From assembly GCF_913062725.1 (NCBI RefSeq), contig NZ_CAJXWY010000039.1, forward strand, positions 1 through 40,143: a stretch of 40,143 nt of DNA. The letters run 5' to 3'. Both the position numbers and the translations under genes were made by a program. Origin of the DNA: an uncultured Thiohalocapsa sp. GTDB taxonomy: Bacteria; Pseudomonadota; Gammaproteobacteria; Chromatiales; Chromatiaceae. Position 1 is the first letter of the stretch. Each line of letters opens with the position of its first letter. The notes beneath the pieces were generated by a model. That model was not told the origin of the DNA, did not search any database, and saw only the letters and a program-made list of their open reading frames with translations. Of the stretch, positions 10,344-17,755 are shown one piece after another.

Positions 10344-10712
10344 ATGCATGAGCTCTCGGTGTGCCAATCGCTGCTGGATCAGGTGCAGCGCATCGCCGCC
10401 GATCACGGCGCCGATCGGGTGGAGCACATCCGGCTGCGCATCGGTCCGCTGTCGGGCGTGGACGCGCAGCTGTTGCGCAACGCCTATCCGCTGGCGGCCG
10501 CCGGCACCATCGCCGAGGGGGTGGTGCTCGACATCGAGCCGGCACCGGTGCGGGTGCACTGCACGACCTGCGGCGCCGAAACCGAGGCGACGCCGAACCG
10601 CCTGCTCTGCGGCGCCTGCGGCGACTGGCACACCCGCCTCGTGAGCGGTGACGAAATGCTGCTGGTGAATCTGGAACTGCGCGTGCCCGATGATGCGGGC
10701 ACCGGCCGCTAG
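10344..10712 (+). CDS. hypA: Hydrogenase/urease nickel incorporation protein HypA
   Basis: Nickel metallochaperone for [NiFe] hydrogenase maturation, 122 residues. The N-terminal MHE nickel-binding motif (His2, Glu3) is intact, and two CXXC pairs (Cys73/Cys76 and Cys89/Cys92) form the structural zinc site. It works with HypB, which is 157 nt downstream on the same strand. No other hyp gene, hydrogenase subunit or urease gene is in the window, so the target enzyme is not known from here. Start fixed by the MHE motif. Confidence 0.95.
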   Translation: MHELSVCQSLLDQVQRIAADHGADRVEHIRLRIGPLSGVDAQLLRNAYPLAAAGTIAEGVVLDIEPAPVRVHCTTCGAETEATPNRLLCGACGDWHTRLVSGDEMLLVNLELRVPDDAGTGR

Positions 10713-10824
10713 AGGCCCGGCGCCGGTCGCCGGCCATCGGCAAACGCCGATCCCGATGCCGCCTCGCCCGAGCAGGCGGGCGTGCGCTCCGCGCCCCAAA
10801 CAGGGTCAAATCGGCCATCGGCGC

Positions 10825-10833
10825 TGCTATAGT
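10825..10833 (+). promoter_or_regulatory. Possible hypB promoter (extended -10)
   Basis: TGCTATAGT fits an extended -10 (TGN followed by TATAGT at 10828-10833, five of six consensus bases). A weak -35 (GTCAAA at 10805-10810) is 17 bp upstream. Transcription would start near 10840, about 30 nt before the hypB ATG. This suggests hypB can be expressed separately from hypA. Confidence 0.4.
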
Positions 10834-10869
10834 CTCGCATTGAACCTGCCGTCAATCCGGAGCTGATTC

Positions 10870-11805
10870 ATGTGTGACACCTGTGGCTGCAACGTCACGT
10901 CCGGCAACGAGCACCTCGTGCGTCCCGGCGGTAAGCATGCCGAGACCGCCTCGGGCCGTGCCGCGGTGGAGGTCTTGCAGAGCCTGCTCGGCGAGAACGA
11001 CCATCAAGCGGCGCATAACCGCGCGCACTTCGATGCCCGTGGCATCCTCGCCGTCAACCTGATGTCCTCGCCGGGGGCCGGCAAGACCAGTCTGCTGGAA
11101 GCCACCATCGACGCGCTGGGGCGCGAGCTGCGCATCGCCGTCATCGAAGGCGACCTGGAAACCGAGAACGACGCCGAGCGCATCCGCGCGAAGGGGGTCG
11201 CGGCCATCCAGATCGCCACCGGCAGTGCCTGCCATCTGGACGCGCACATGGTGCACGACGCACTGCATCGGCTGGATCTGACCGGGGTCGACATCCTGTT
11301 TATCGAGAACGTCGGCAATCTGGTCTGTCCGGCGAGCTTCGACCTTGGCCATCATCGCAACGTCACCCTGCTGTCGGTGCCCGAGGGCGATGACAAGCCG
11401 GCCAAGTACCCGGTGATGTTCCGCGCCGCCGACTTGGTGCTGCTCACCAAAGCGGATCTGCTGCCGGTGCTGGACGACTTCGATGCGGCCCGGGCCGAGC
11501 GCTATCTGCGCGATCTCGGCACCGCCGCGCCCTTACTGTCGCTCAGCGCCCGCCGCGACGACGCGCATCTGGGCCCCTGGCTCGATTGGCTGCGCGCCGA
11601 GCTCGCCGCGCAGCGCGAGCGGGTGGCGAGCGGCGCCACCGGGCGCCCGGCGCTGCAGCCCGACGGCGCGCTGCTGCACGGCGGTCATGCCGGGCACGGG
11701 CACGGGCCTGCGGCCGGCGAGCCCCCTGCATCGCAGGATCATGGCCACCACCACGGCCATACCCATGCCCATGGCGCTGGCGAACGGCGTCGGGCAGAGC
11801 CGTGA
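10870..11805 (+). CDS. hypB: Hydrogenase nickel incorporation GTPase HypB with C-terminal His-rich tail
   Basis: GTPase of 311 residues that delivers nickel to [NiFe] hydrogenase together with HypA. Visible parts: the N-terminal metal motif CDTCGCN (residues 2-8), P-loop SSPGAGKTS (66-74), EGDLETENDAERI, the metal-site region GSACHLDAHMV, IENVGNLVCPASFDLG, and the base motif LTKADLL. After the G domain the protein continues in a His/Gly-rich tail of about 45 residues, with clusters such as HGGHAGHGHGP and DHGHHHGHTHAHG. In many HypB proteins a His-rich stretch lies near the N-terminus; here it is at the C-terminus, as in some nickel-storing metallochaperones (UreE/SlyD-like logic). Shine-Dalgarno GGAG precedes the ATG. 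Confidence 0.95.
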   Translation: MCDTCGCNVTSGNEHLVRPGGKHAETASGRAAVEVLQSLLGENDHQAAHNRAHFDARGILAVNLMSSPGAGKTSLLEATIDALGRELRIAVIEGDLETENDAERIRAKGVAAIQIATGSACHLDAHMVHDALHRLDLTGVDILFIENVGNLVCPASFDLGHHRNVTLLSVPEGDDKPAKYPVMFRAADLVLLTKADLLPVLDDFDAARAERYLRDLGTAAPLLSLSARRDDAHLGPWLDWLRAELAAQRERVASGATGRPALQPDGALLHGGHAGHGHGPAAGEPPASQDHGHHHGHTHAHGAGERRRAEP

Positions 11806-11876
11806 GCGGGCGCTGAAGCCCCCAGCCTGTAGTATGCTTGCCCCGCGGTAACAGGCGGCGCAGATCGCCCCGCAAC

Positions 11877-11909
11877 GGACACATCCGCAGCCTTGCGCTC
11901 TGCGGGTCC
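11877..11909 (+). other. Hairpin in the leader of the Gly/Tyr/Pro-rich protein gene
   Basis: CCGCAG (11885-11890) and CTGCGG (11900-11905) form a perfect 6-bp stem with a 9-nt loop. Outer GGAC (11877-11880) and GTCC (11906-11909) extend it past a 4-nt bulge. It could stop hypB transcripts or act in the leader of the next gene; no T-run follows. Confidence 0.35.
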
Positions 11910-11967
11910 AGTCCATTGCAGCACCGCGCCGACAACCATCCATCATCGATTCTGGAGGATGCCCAAC

Positions 11968-12450
11968 GTGGCTATGCAAGCCCGCACCGTAATCCGCACC
12001 GTGGGCCTCGTGTCTGCGCTGCTGCTCGCACCCGCCGTGCAGGCGGTCGGCTTTGGCGACATGTTCAACCCGGGCCGTTGGTTCGGCGGCGACAACGAGG
12101 ACTACTACTACGACGAAGGTCCCTACGGCCCCTATGGCCCCTACGGCCCCTATGGCGGCTATGGTGCGCCCGGCTACGGCGCCCCCTATGGTGCACCGGG
12201 CTATGGCGCGCCGGGCTACGGCTACCCGCCGGCACCCGGCTATGCGCCGGGATACGCCGCGCCGGCCGCACCCGGCACCTCAAGTGCGCCCGCTACGACA
12301 GGCGATGACGCAAAAGAGCGCGAGATCGAAGCCCTCAAGCGCCGTATCGAGCAGCTGGAGAGTCGCCAAAGCGCCCCCGCGCCGGCCCCGGGCGGCGCCG
12401 GCGATGCCTGGCCCTCAGCGCCCGCCTTCCGGCCCATGGACCAATACTGA
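11968..12450 (+). CDS. Exported Gly/Tyr/Pro-rich repeat protein
   Basis: Predicted secreted protein of about 160 residues, not assigned to a named family with certainty. A signal peptide ends at PAVQA, followed by FGDMFNPGRWFGGDNEDYYYDE. Then comes a low-complexity block of GPYGPYG and APGYGAP-type repeats, and finally a short charged helix (KEREIEALKRRIEQLESRQ) likely to form a coiled coil. The composition recalls sulfur globule envelope proteins of purple sulfur bacteria (Gly/Tyr/Pro-rich, exported), but that link is inference. The start is taken as GTG at 11968 because GGAGG lies 9 nt upstream; ATG at 11974 is the alternative. The stop overlaps the next start (TGATG), so the two genes are translationally coupled. 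Confidence 0.7.
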   Translation: MAMQARTVIRTVGLVSALLLAPAVQAVGFGDMFNPGRWFGGDNEDYYYDEGPYGPYGPYGPYGGYGAPGYGAPYGAPGYGAPGYGYPPAPGYAPGYAAPAAPGTSSAPATTGDDAKEREIEALKRRIEQLESRQSAPAPAPGGAGDAWPSAPAFRPMDQY

Positions 12451-13025
12451 TGACCCCAATACTGCTGCTTTCCCAACCGCTGGCCGCGGCAATGGCCGGC
12501 CGCCGGGCCCGGCCCGCCGCGGCGATCACCGCCCGGGCAGCCCGGCGCCTGCCGCCCCTCCTGCGTGCTTTCCTGTTCTCGCTGGTCGCGATGCTGATGG
12601 TCGCCGGCCCGGCGCAGGCCGACGATGGCTACGCCGTGTATCAAAGCGACAGCAGCTTCGAAGACGTCATCGACGGTCTCAAGCTCGCGATCCAGGAGCG
12701 CGGCATGTACATCAACAATGTCATGCACTTGGACGAGATGCTGGAGCGCACGGGCCAGGACCTCGGCATGGCGGAGACGATTTACACCCATGCCCACTCC
12801 ATCGAGTTCTGCAGCGCCGTGCTGTCGCGCAGGATGACGTCCGAGGATCCCACCCGTATCGTCAACTGTCCCTTCATCATCGCTGTCTATACGCTGCCGA
12901 GTGAGCCCGAGACCACCTATGTGGTGCACCGGCGCATCCCCGCCGAGGAAATCGAAGCGAGTCCCATCATGGGCGAGGTCGCCGCCATGCTCGAGGGCGT
13001 CGCCGAGGGTGCCGTCAGCTGGTAG
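12450..13025 (+). CDS. Exported DUF302-domain protein
   Basis: Protein of 191 residues with a long basic N-terminus, a hydrophobic segment at about 37-55 and a likely cleavage after AQA near residue 57, so it is probably periplasmic. The rest is a DUF302 domain: a segment DSSFEDVIDGLKLAIQERGMYINNVMHL, then a strand region with IEFCSAVLS and CPFIIAVYTL. DUF302 proteins have an alpha/beta fold of unknown biochemical function and occur often in sulfur oxidisers. The ATG overlaps the stop of the preceding gene by one base. The co-expression with the Gly/Tyr/Pro-rich protein is the main functional hint. A terminator-like hairpin follows 14 nt after the stop. Confidence 0.8.
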   Translation: MTPILLLSQPLAAAMAGRRARPAAAITARAARRLPPLLRAFLFSLVAMLMVAGPAQADDGYAVYQSDSSFEDVIDGLKLAIQERGMYINNVMHLDEMLERTGQDLGMAETIYTHAHSIEFCSAVLSRRMTSEDPTRIVNCPFIIAVYTLPSEPETTYVVHRRIPAEEIEASPIMGEVAAMLEGVAEGAVSW

Positions 13026-13038
13026 ACCGATGCGCCAC

Positions 13039-13073
13039 GCGCCCGCGCAAGGTCTTTTGCGCGGCGCGCTTTC
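13039..13073 (+). terminator. Terminator-like hairpin after the DUF302 gene
   Basis: CCGCGCAA (13043-13050) pairs with TTGCGCGG (13057-13064) across a 6-nt loop. Outer GCGC/GCGC pairing extends it with one bulge. It is followed by GCTTTCCCC, a poor T-tract, so termination efficiency is uncertain. Confidence 0.55.
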
Positions 13074-13609
13074 CCCTCGCCTCGGGCGCGGCCCCCGTTT
13101 CGGCTCCATCGCCAGCGCCCCAGGCGCCGCCAGACCCAGCCCCGCTGAGCGTGCCGGGCTCCTGACCGTCGGTCTCCCCCGGGTCTCCCCCGAGGTCTCG
13201 CAGGCCCGGGCCGGCGGCCGGTGGCCGGCTGTGCCTACACCCCCTTAGGCTTCACCACCGCACCCCGGCGGCCGAGATCCCCGCCCGCCGTCACCCCGCC
13301 CGCGAAAGCTCGCGCCGGCCATCGGCGTATGCCGGGGGAGGCCCGTGTCCCCACGCCATCCAGGCGGCTTTCGGCGATCGACACCGGCGTCCGCACCAGG
13401 GCGCCGCAGCGCAAAGATCAGCCGCGACTTGATCCAGGTCTAGTCTCCGGGCCCAGGCGACCCGGGCCTTGAACTATATTTCCTTGACAGGTGATGAATC
13501 ACCTGTTCCACGATTTTCAAATCTTCTAATAAGCCAATCGAGACCACTCGCCCGGCGCAATGTCGGGCCACACCCTCATCGACCACCCGCGGGTGGAGGA
13601 GAGCACCGT
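13065..13609. other. Intergenic region before the DsrC-like gene
   Basis: About 545 nt without a convincing gene. The first 400 nt are GC-rich with no clear structure. From about 13470 the base composition shifts sharply to AT-rich and includes TATATT (13475-13480), TTGACA (13484-13489) and the palindrome listed next, so the promoter of the DsrC-like gene is probably here. Confidence 0.6.
13487..13506. promoter_or_regulatory. Operator-like inverted repeat upstream of the DsrC-like gene
   Basis: ACAGGTGAT and ATCACCTGT form perfect 9-bp arms separated by GA. The left arm overlaps a consensus -35 hexamer (TTGACA at 13484-13489). The site is 104 nt upstream of the start codon. The symmetric 20-bp form fits a dimeric regulator; the regulator is not identified. 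Confidence 0.55.
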
Positions 13610-13951
13610 ATGACCGCCGTACAGATCGCTGGCCGCGAGGTCCACTTCAACAAAAAGGGCCTCTTGGCGAGCTTCCTGGACTGGGACAACGACCTCGCGG
13701 AGGCGCTGGCCGCCCAAGAGGGCCTCGCGCTCACCGACTGCCACTGGAGTGTCATCAACTTTCTGCGCGAATACTATGCCTTCCACGAGATGCCGCCGTC
13801 GCCGAAGGTGATCATCCGCAGCATCGGTCACGAGGTCTCGCGGCACAGCCCCTGCACCCGCAAGAATCTGGAGGGCCTCTTCCCCGGCGGTGGCTGCAAG
13901 CAGGCCTGTCGTATCGCCGGTCTGCCCGCCTACTACTGTCACGCCTGCTGA
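13610..13951 (+). CDS. DsrC/TusE-family sulfur carrier protein
   Basis: Small cytosolic protein of 113 residues, the usual DsrC length. It shows the family core (FNKKGLLASFLDWDNDLAEALA, then LTDCHWSVINFLREYY) and the C-terminal arm KQACRIAGLP. DsrC proteins carry sulfur as a trisulfide or persulfide between two arm cysteines spaced CX10C; TusE proteins keep only one. Here Cys100 is present, position 111 is His, and Cys occurs at 110 and at the last residue 113, with extra Cys at 44, 82 and 96. So the arm is neither classical DsrC nor TusE. ATG at 13610 has GGAGGAG upstream. No dsr or tus neighbours are in the window. Confidence 0.85.
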   Translation: MTAVQIAGREVHFNKKGLLASFLDWDNDLAEALAAQEGLALTDCHWSVINFLREYYAFHEMPPSPKVIIRSIGHEVSRHSPCTRKNLEGLFPGGGCKQACRIAGLPAYYCHAC

Positions 13952-13973
13952 GGGACGCCGGGGGCGCCGGGCT

Positions 13974-13989
13974 TCAGGCACCAGCCTGA
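13974..13989. terminator. Small hairpin between convergent genes
   Basis: TCAGGC and GCCTGA form a perfect 6-bp stem with loop ACCA, 22 nt after the DsrC-like stop. No T-run follows, so terminator function is tentative. Confidence 0.25.
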
Positions 13990-14079
13990 GACAGTCCAGG
14001 CGCACCGCCCGCGCCGCGACGATGCGGGCGGTCACCGCGGACAGCCCCCCAAATCCAGACGGCGCGCGCCGCGTCGGGA

Positions 14080-16503
14080 TCAATCCGCAGCCGCGGGCAA
14101 GAGCTGCAGCGTGCGCTGCGCCGTGCCGGGCGCCGGCCCGTGCCAGGGCCAGACGTGGCCGTCGACGCCGAGCCAATCGTCGAGTTGGTCGGTGCGGTAG
14201 CGCGAGAACCGATGCCCGGATTGACCGAGCGGCAGGCTGCCACGGGTGGCGGACCAGTCGGTGGGTGTGTACACCACGCGCACCGAGGGGATGTAGCCGA
14301 TGCGCTGGGGTGCCAGCACCGAGGCGTTGGCGACGTTGACCGTGGCATTATCACCGCCAATGCCGATGGGGCCGACGCTGAACAGGCGCCCGAGCCAGGG
14401 CCGGGCGGCGAAGGCATGGCGGAAGGTGACTCCCCGGAGCCGATCCAGCCGCTGGGATCCTGCGGGCAACAGCGCATCCAGGCGTGCGCGCGCCGCCAGC
14501 AGCGCCTCGCGCCAGACATGGGCCGGTCCCTCTTGCAGCTGCGGCGTTTGCGTATCATCCCAGAAGCTCGAGGATGCGCTCCGCAGGGCTTCATCCAACG
14601 GCCCGTAGGTGCTGGCGTCGAGCTGCATCAGCATGCGCAGATCGTCGCCGAGCTCATCGCCATAGAGGGCCTGATAAAGCGCCGGCAGCAGGAGTCCGAA
14701 CAGGGCGCCGGCGCGGCTGTCGGGCGAGAAGTCGCCGCGCCAGTGCAGCAAGTCCTCTTCGGCGATGCGGGCGGCCTCGGGGTCCAGTGCCCGCAGCGCC
14801 GGCAGCGTTCGGCGCAACGCGTCCATGAACACCTGCGCGCGCAGGCTCTCGCGGTCCGCCTGCATGCGGGCCAGGGCGGGGGCATCCGGCGCATCGGCGG
14901 CGTCCAGCAGCGCGTGGATGCGCGCCGCCCGGTACGGCGGCAGCCAGCTGTGGCCGACAGCACCCGCCGTGAGCAGCGGCACGCTGCGATTGTTGGCATT
15001 CACCAGGCGGCCATCGGTGGGGTTGGTCGCCCCCGGATTGGCGGCGAACGGCTGCCAGCCCTGCCAGCCGTAGCCGGGCTCCCATCCCGGCATGGGCAGC
15101 ATGCCGCTGCCGCGTCCGCGTTGGGGCAGGGTGCCCGTCACCTGCCAGCCGATATCGCCGTTGCGATGGGCGATGACCAGGTTCTGCGAGACGTGGCGCA
15201 GGTCGGCGCCGGCGGCCCGGGCCTCGGCGATGGTAGTTGCGGTGTTGAGCCGCCACAGGCCCGCCAGCGCCCGCTCCGGCAACTCCAGGTTGCGGCGCAG
15301 TGCGAGCGCATCGCCGACGTGTACCGTCGGCAAGCCCAGCGGATTGTCCGGGCCGATGACGGCGTCGATGAGCACGCCGTGGCTGGAGCTGCGGATGTGC
15401 AGCGGCTCGGGCGCAGCGCGGTCCTTCACGGGGATGTGCTCCGTGCGTACGCGCAGCCGCTCCCAGCCGTCCGCCCGCCGCACGGCCTGGCCGCTGGCAT
15501 CCAGTTGCTCCACGAAGAGGTCCTGGGTGTCCGCCGTGACCGTGGTCATGCCCCAGGCCAGGTCGTCGTTGTGACCCAGCAGCACCAAAGGCACTCCGGG
15601 CAGGGCAAGCCCGGCCACATGCAGGCCCGGGGCGATCAGCTCCAGCTCGTACCAGATGGCCGGCATGGATGGCTCCAGGTGCGGGTCGTTGGCGAGCAGG
15701 GCGGTACCGTCGCCGGTACGTCCGCCGTTGATGGCCCAGATGTTGCTGGCGCCACCCCGCAGCATGGGCGCGATGGGCAGCCGTTGCGCGATCGCCGGCG
15801 CATCCGGCGCTGTCCGGGCCAGGGCGCGATAGTCCGGCAGCTCATGGGCCGTGCGCGGCGCCGCCACGCCCACATCCACCGGAAAGAGCTCCAGCGCCCT
15901 GGCGTTGCCGAGGCGGGCGGCCAACTTGAGGAACGATAATTCCTCGCGCAGATTGACGCTGTTGATCCAGGCCATGTACTCGCCGATGACCAGGCTGTCC
16001 TCGGGGCGCCAACGGGCGGGGGCAAAGCCGGCGACGAGGTACTCCAGCGGCAGCCGGCCGGCCGCTTGGTCGATATAGGCATTGACGCCGTCGGCGTAGC
16101 GCAGCAACAAACGCTGATATGCGGGCTCCAGCGCCGCGTAACCCTCACGCGCAGCCAGCGGCAGCCCCATGGTCCGATAGAAGCGATCCGCCGGCAGTGC
16201 GCCCGCCCCGAAGACCTCCGCCAGGCGCCCGCCGGCGAGTCGGCGCAGCAGGTCCATCTGCCACATGCGCTCGGCCGCCACCATGTAGCCCTGGGCGAAG
16301 AGCGCATCGGCCACCGAATCGGCCGCGATGGTGGGCACCGCATGCGGCCCGAAGGTGAGGGTCACCGGTGCCCCCAGACCCGCCAGCGCCAGCGTGCCGT
16401 CGTATTGCGGCTCGGCGCGCTTGCCGAGCCAGAAGATCGTGCCCGTCGCCGCGGCGGCGCACAGCAGCAGGACGCTTAGCCCGAGCAGCAGCCAGCGACG
16501 CAT
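14080..16503 (-). CDS. Penicillin-acylase-family Ntn hydrolase
   Basis: Precursor of 807 residues of the penicillin amidase / acyl-homoserine-lactone acylase family (S45). An N-terminal hydrophobic segment (5-25) directs export. The alpha part holds the helix AQGYMVAAERMWQMDLLRR. Self-cleavage is expected before Ser253 in RGGASNIWAI, giving the catalytic N-terminal Ser of the beta chain. Other family segments are LLANDPHLEPSMPAIWYE and GHNDDLAWGMT. Members cleave amide bonds in penicillins, acyl-homoserine lactones or other N-acyl compounds; the substrate cannot be read from sequence. Probably periplasmic. The start (MRRWLLLGL) is 4 nt from the stop of the upstream membrane-protein gene, so the two form an operon. 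Confidence 0.88.
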   Translation of the reverse strand: MRRWLLLGLSVLLLCAAAATGTIFWLGKRAEPQYDGTLALAGLGAPVTLTFGPHAVPTIAADSVADALFAQGYMVAAERMWQMDLLRRLAGGRLAEVFGAGALPADRFYRTMGLPLAAREGYAALEPAYQRLLLRYADGVNAYIDQAAGRLPLEYLVAGFAPARWRPEDSLVIGEYMAWINSVNLREELSFLKLAARLGNARALELFPVDVGVAAPRTAHELPDYRALARTAPDAPAIAQRLPIAPMLRGGASNIWAINGGRTGDGTALLANDPHLEPSMPAIWYELELIAPGLHVAGLALPGVPLVLLGHNDDLAWGMTTVTADTQDLFVEQLDASGQAVRRADGWERLRVRTEHIPVKDRAAPEPLHIRSSSHGVLIDAVIGPDNPLGLPTVHVGDALALRRNLELPERALAGLWRLNTATTIAEARAAGADLRHVSQNLVIAHRNGDIGWQVTGTLPQRGRGSGMLPMPGWEPGYGWQGWQPFAANPGATNPTDGRLVNANNRSVPLLTAGAVGHSWLPPYRAARIHALLDAADAPDAPALARMQADRESLRAQVFMDALRRTLPALRALDPEAARIAEEDLLHWRGDFSPDSRAGALFGLLLPALYQALYGDELGDDLRMLMQLDASTYGPLDEALRSASSSFWDDTQTPQLQEGPAHVWREALLAARARLDALLPAGSQRLDRLRGVTFRHAFAARPWLGRLFSVGPIGIGGDNATVNVANASVLAPQRIGYIPSVRVVYTPTDWSATRGSLPLGQSGHRFSRYRTDQLDDWLGVDGHVWPWHGPAPGTAQRTLQLLPAAAD

Positions 16504-16507
16504 GGCA

Positions 16508-17686
16508 TCAGCCGGCGTGGCGGAAAATGTCCCGATAGCCGGTGTACTGCGAGAGCATGGTCACGGCGACGAAACTCAGCAACACCGGCACCATCACCAC
16601 AAGGACAAGAAAACCGCCGACCCCCGCCGCCGGACCCAGCACGATACCGCCGAGCAGGGCCACCAGGCCCACGGCCATGGAGAAGACCACTACGATGCCA
16701 AGCAGGGACACGCCATAGATCAGGAAGGGGACGAGATTGATCCAGCAACCGCGGAAGCTCGCCCGCATGGCCTCCACGGCGCTCAGGTGCTCCAGCATCA
16801 CCAGCGCCGGCGCGAACCAATACGCCATCAGCAGCGGAATCAGCAACGCCAGCACCAGCAGGAAGAGCAGGGTCAGCATGCCGGGCGCCAACGCCATGGC
16901 GGCGGCCTCCGGATCGCCACCCGACATGGCTTCCAGCCCGGCCGGGGTGATGGCGCCGATGGCGACGGCGATGAGCCCGGCGGCGAGCATCACCACCGCC
17001 AGACCCAACAGATAGAGCACGCCCACCAGGCCGAGCTGTATGGCGGGCCCGGAGAAGCCGTCGAGCACCATACCGGCGCGGACGCTGCCGTGGCGATCCA
17101 GCGAGCGGGCACCGGCCATGATGCCGCCGCCGAAGATGGGGCCCAGCAAAAAGCCCACCAGGCTCCCAACCAGGGGCACCAGGCCCACCACGAAGTTGAT
17201 GAGATAGATGACGGCGACGGCCCCGAGCCAGGCGCCGGGGCGGCTGCGAAAGAGGGCATAGGCATCCTTCAGCCACAGCCATCCGTGTCCGGGCGACAGC
17301 GATTGCGGTGTGGCCAGGGGCCCGTCGTCCTCAGCCGGCGGCGTCAGATCCGCCTGCGGCGGTGCGTAGGGATCGATGCCCGCCGCCGGTGCCGCAGGCC
17401 CCGCCGCGTCGGTTGCGGTCGGGGCGTCGGCCCCGGCGCCGCCTTGGGTGGGGGCGGCGGGCTCGATGCGTATCTCCAGGCCGATGTCCTCCAGCACCTC
17501 GCGGTAGCGCTCGGCGTTGCTGTCGTCCACCTCGTGCTTGAGCACATGCTCGCGCGCGTCCAGGATCAGCCGCCGCGCCTGCTCCTGCGGCAATTTGAAG
17601 ACGCTGGCGAAGTCCTGCGCCGCCTGCTCGGCATCGATGCCGGGCTTGAGCCGGCCGGTGAACACCACCTGGTGGAATGCGCTCAT
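16508..17686 (-). CDS. Multi-pass membrane protein (BPSS1780-like) with N-terminal soluble domain
   Basis: Protein of 392 residues. The N-terminal 80 residues (FTGRLKPGIDAEQAAQDFASVF..., KHEVDDSNAERYREVLEDIG) look like a small alpha/beta cytosolic domain. A Pro/Ala-rich linker (about 80-130) leads to a membrane domain with about six hydrophobic helices, containing GPIFGGGIMAGARSL and SFRGCWINLVPFLIYG, as in uncharacterised BPSS1780-type proteins. Function unknown. The start is the ATG at 17686, with GGAGAC upstream. It is followed after 4 nt by the penicillin-acylase gene, suggesting co-expression. Confidence 0.65.
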   Translation of the reverse strand: MSAFHQVVFTGRLKPGIDAEQAAQDFASVFKLPQEQARRLILDAREHVLKHEVDDSNAERYREVLEDIGLEIRIEPAAPTQGGAGADAPTATDAAGPAAPAAGIDPYAPPQADLTPPAEDDGPLATPQSLSPGHGWLWLKDAYALFRSRPGAWLGAVAVIYLINFVVGLVPLVGSLVGFLLGPIFGGGIMAGARSLDRHGSVRAGMVLDGFSGPAIQLGLVGVLYLLGLAVVMLAAGLIAVAIGAITPAGLEAMSGGDPEAAAMALAPGMLTLLFLLVLALLIPLLMAYWFAPALVMLEHLSAVEAMRASFRGCWINLVPFLIYGVSLLGIVVVFSMAVGLVALLGGIVLGPAAGVGGFLVLVVMVPVLLSFVAVTMLSQYTGYRDIFRHAG

Positions 17687-17755
17687 GTCGGGTCTCCAAG
17701 TTGTTCGCAATCGGCGGCGCGCCTGCATCCGGCGATGCACGCGCGCCGGCCATCC

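Noticed and set aside
13221..13472. 83-residue frame upstream of the DsrC-like gene
   Set aside because: Arg/Pro-rich shadow composition, no ribosome binding site, no recognisable motif.
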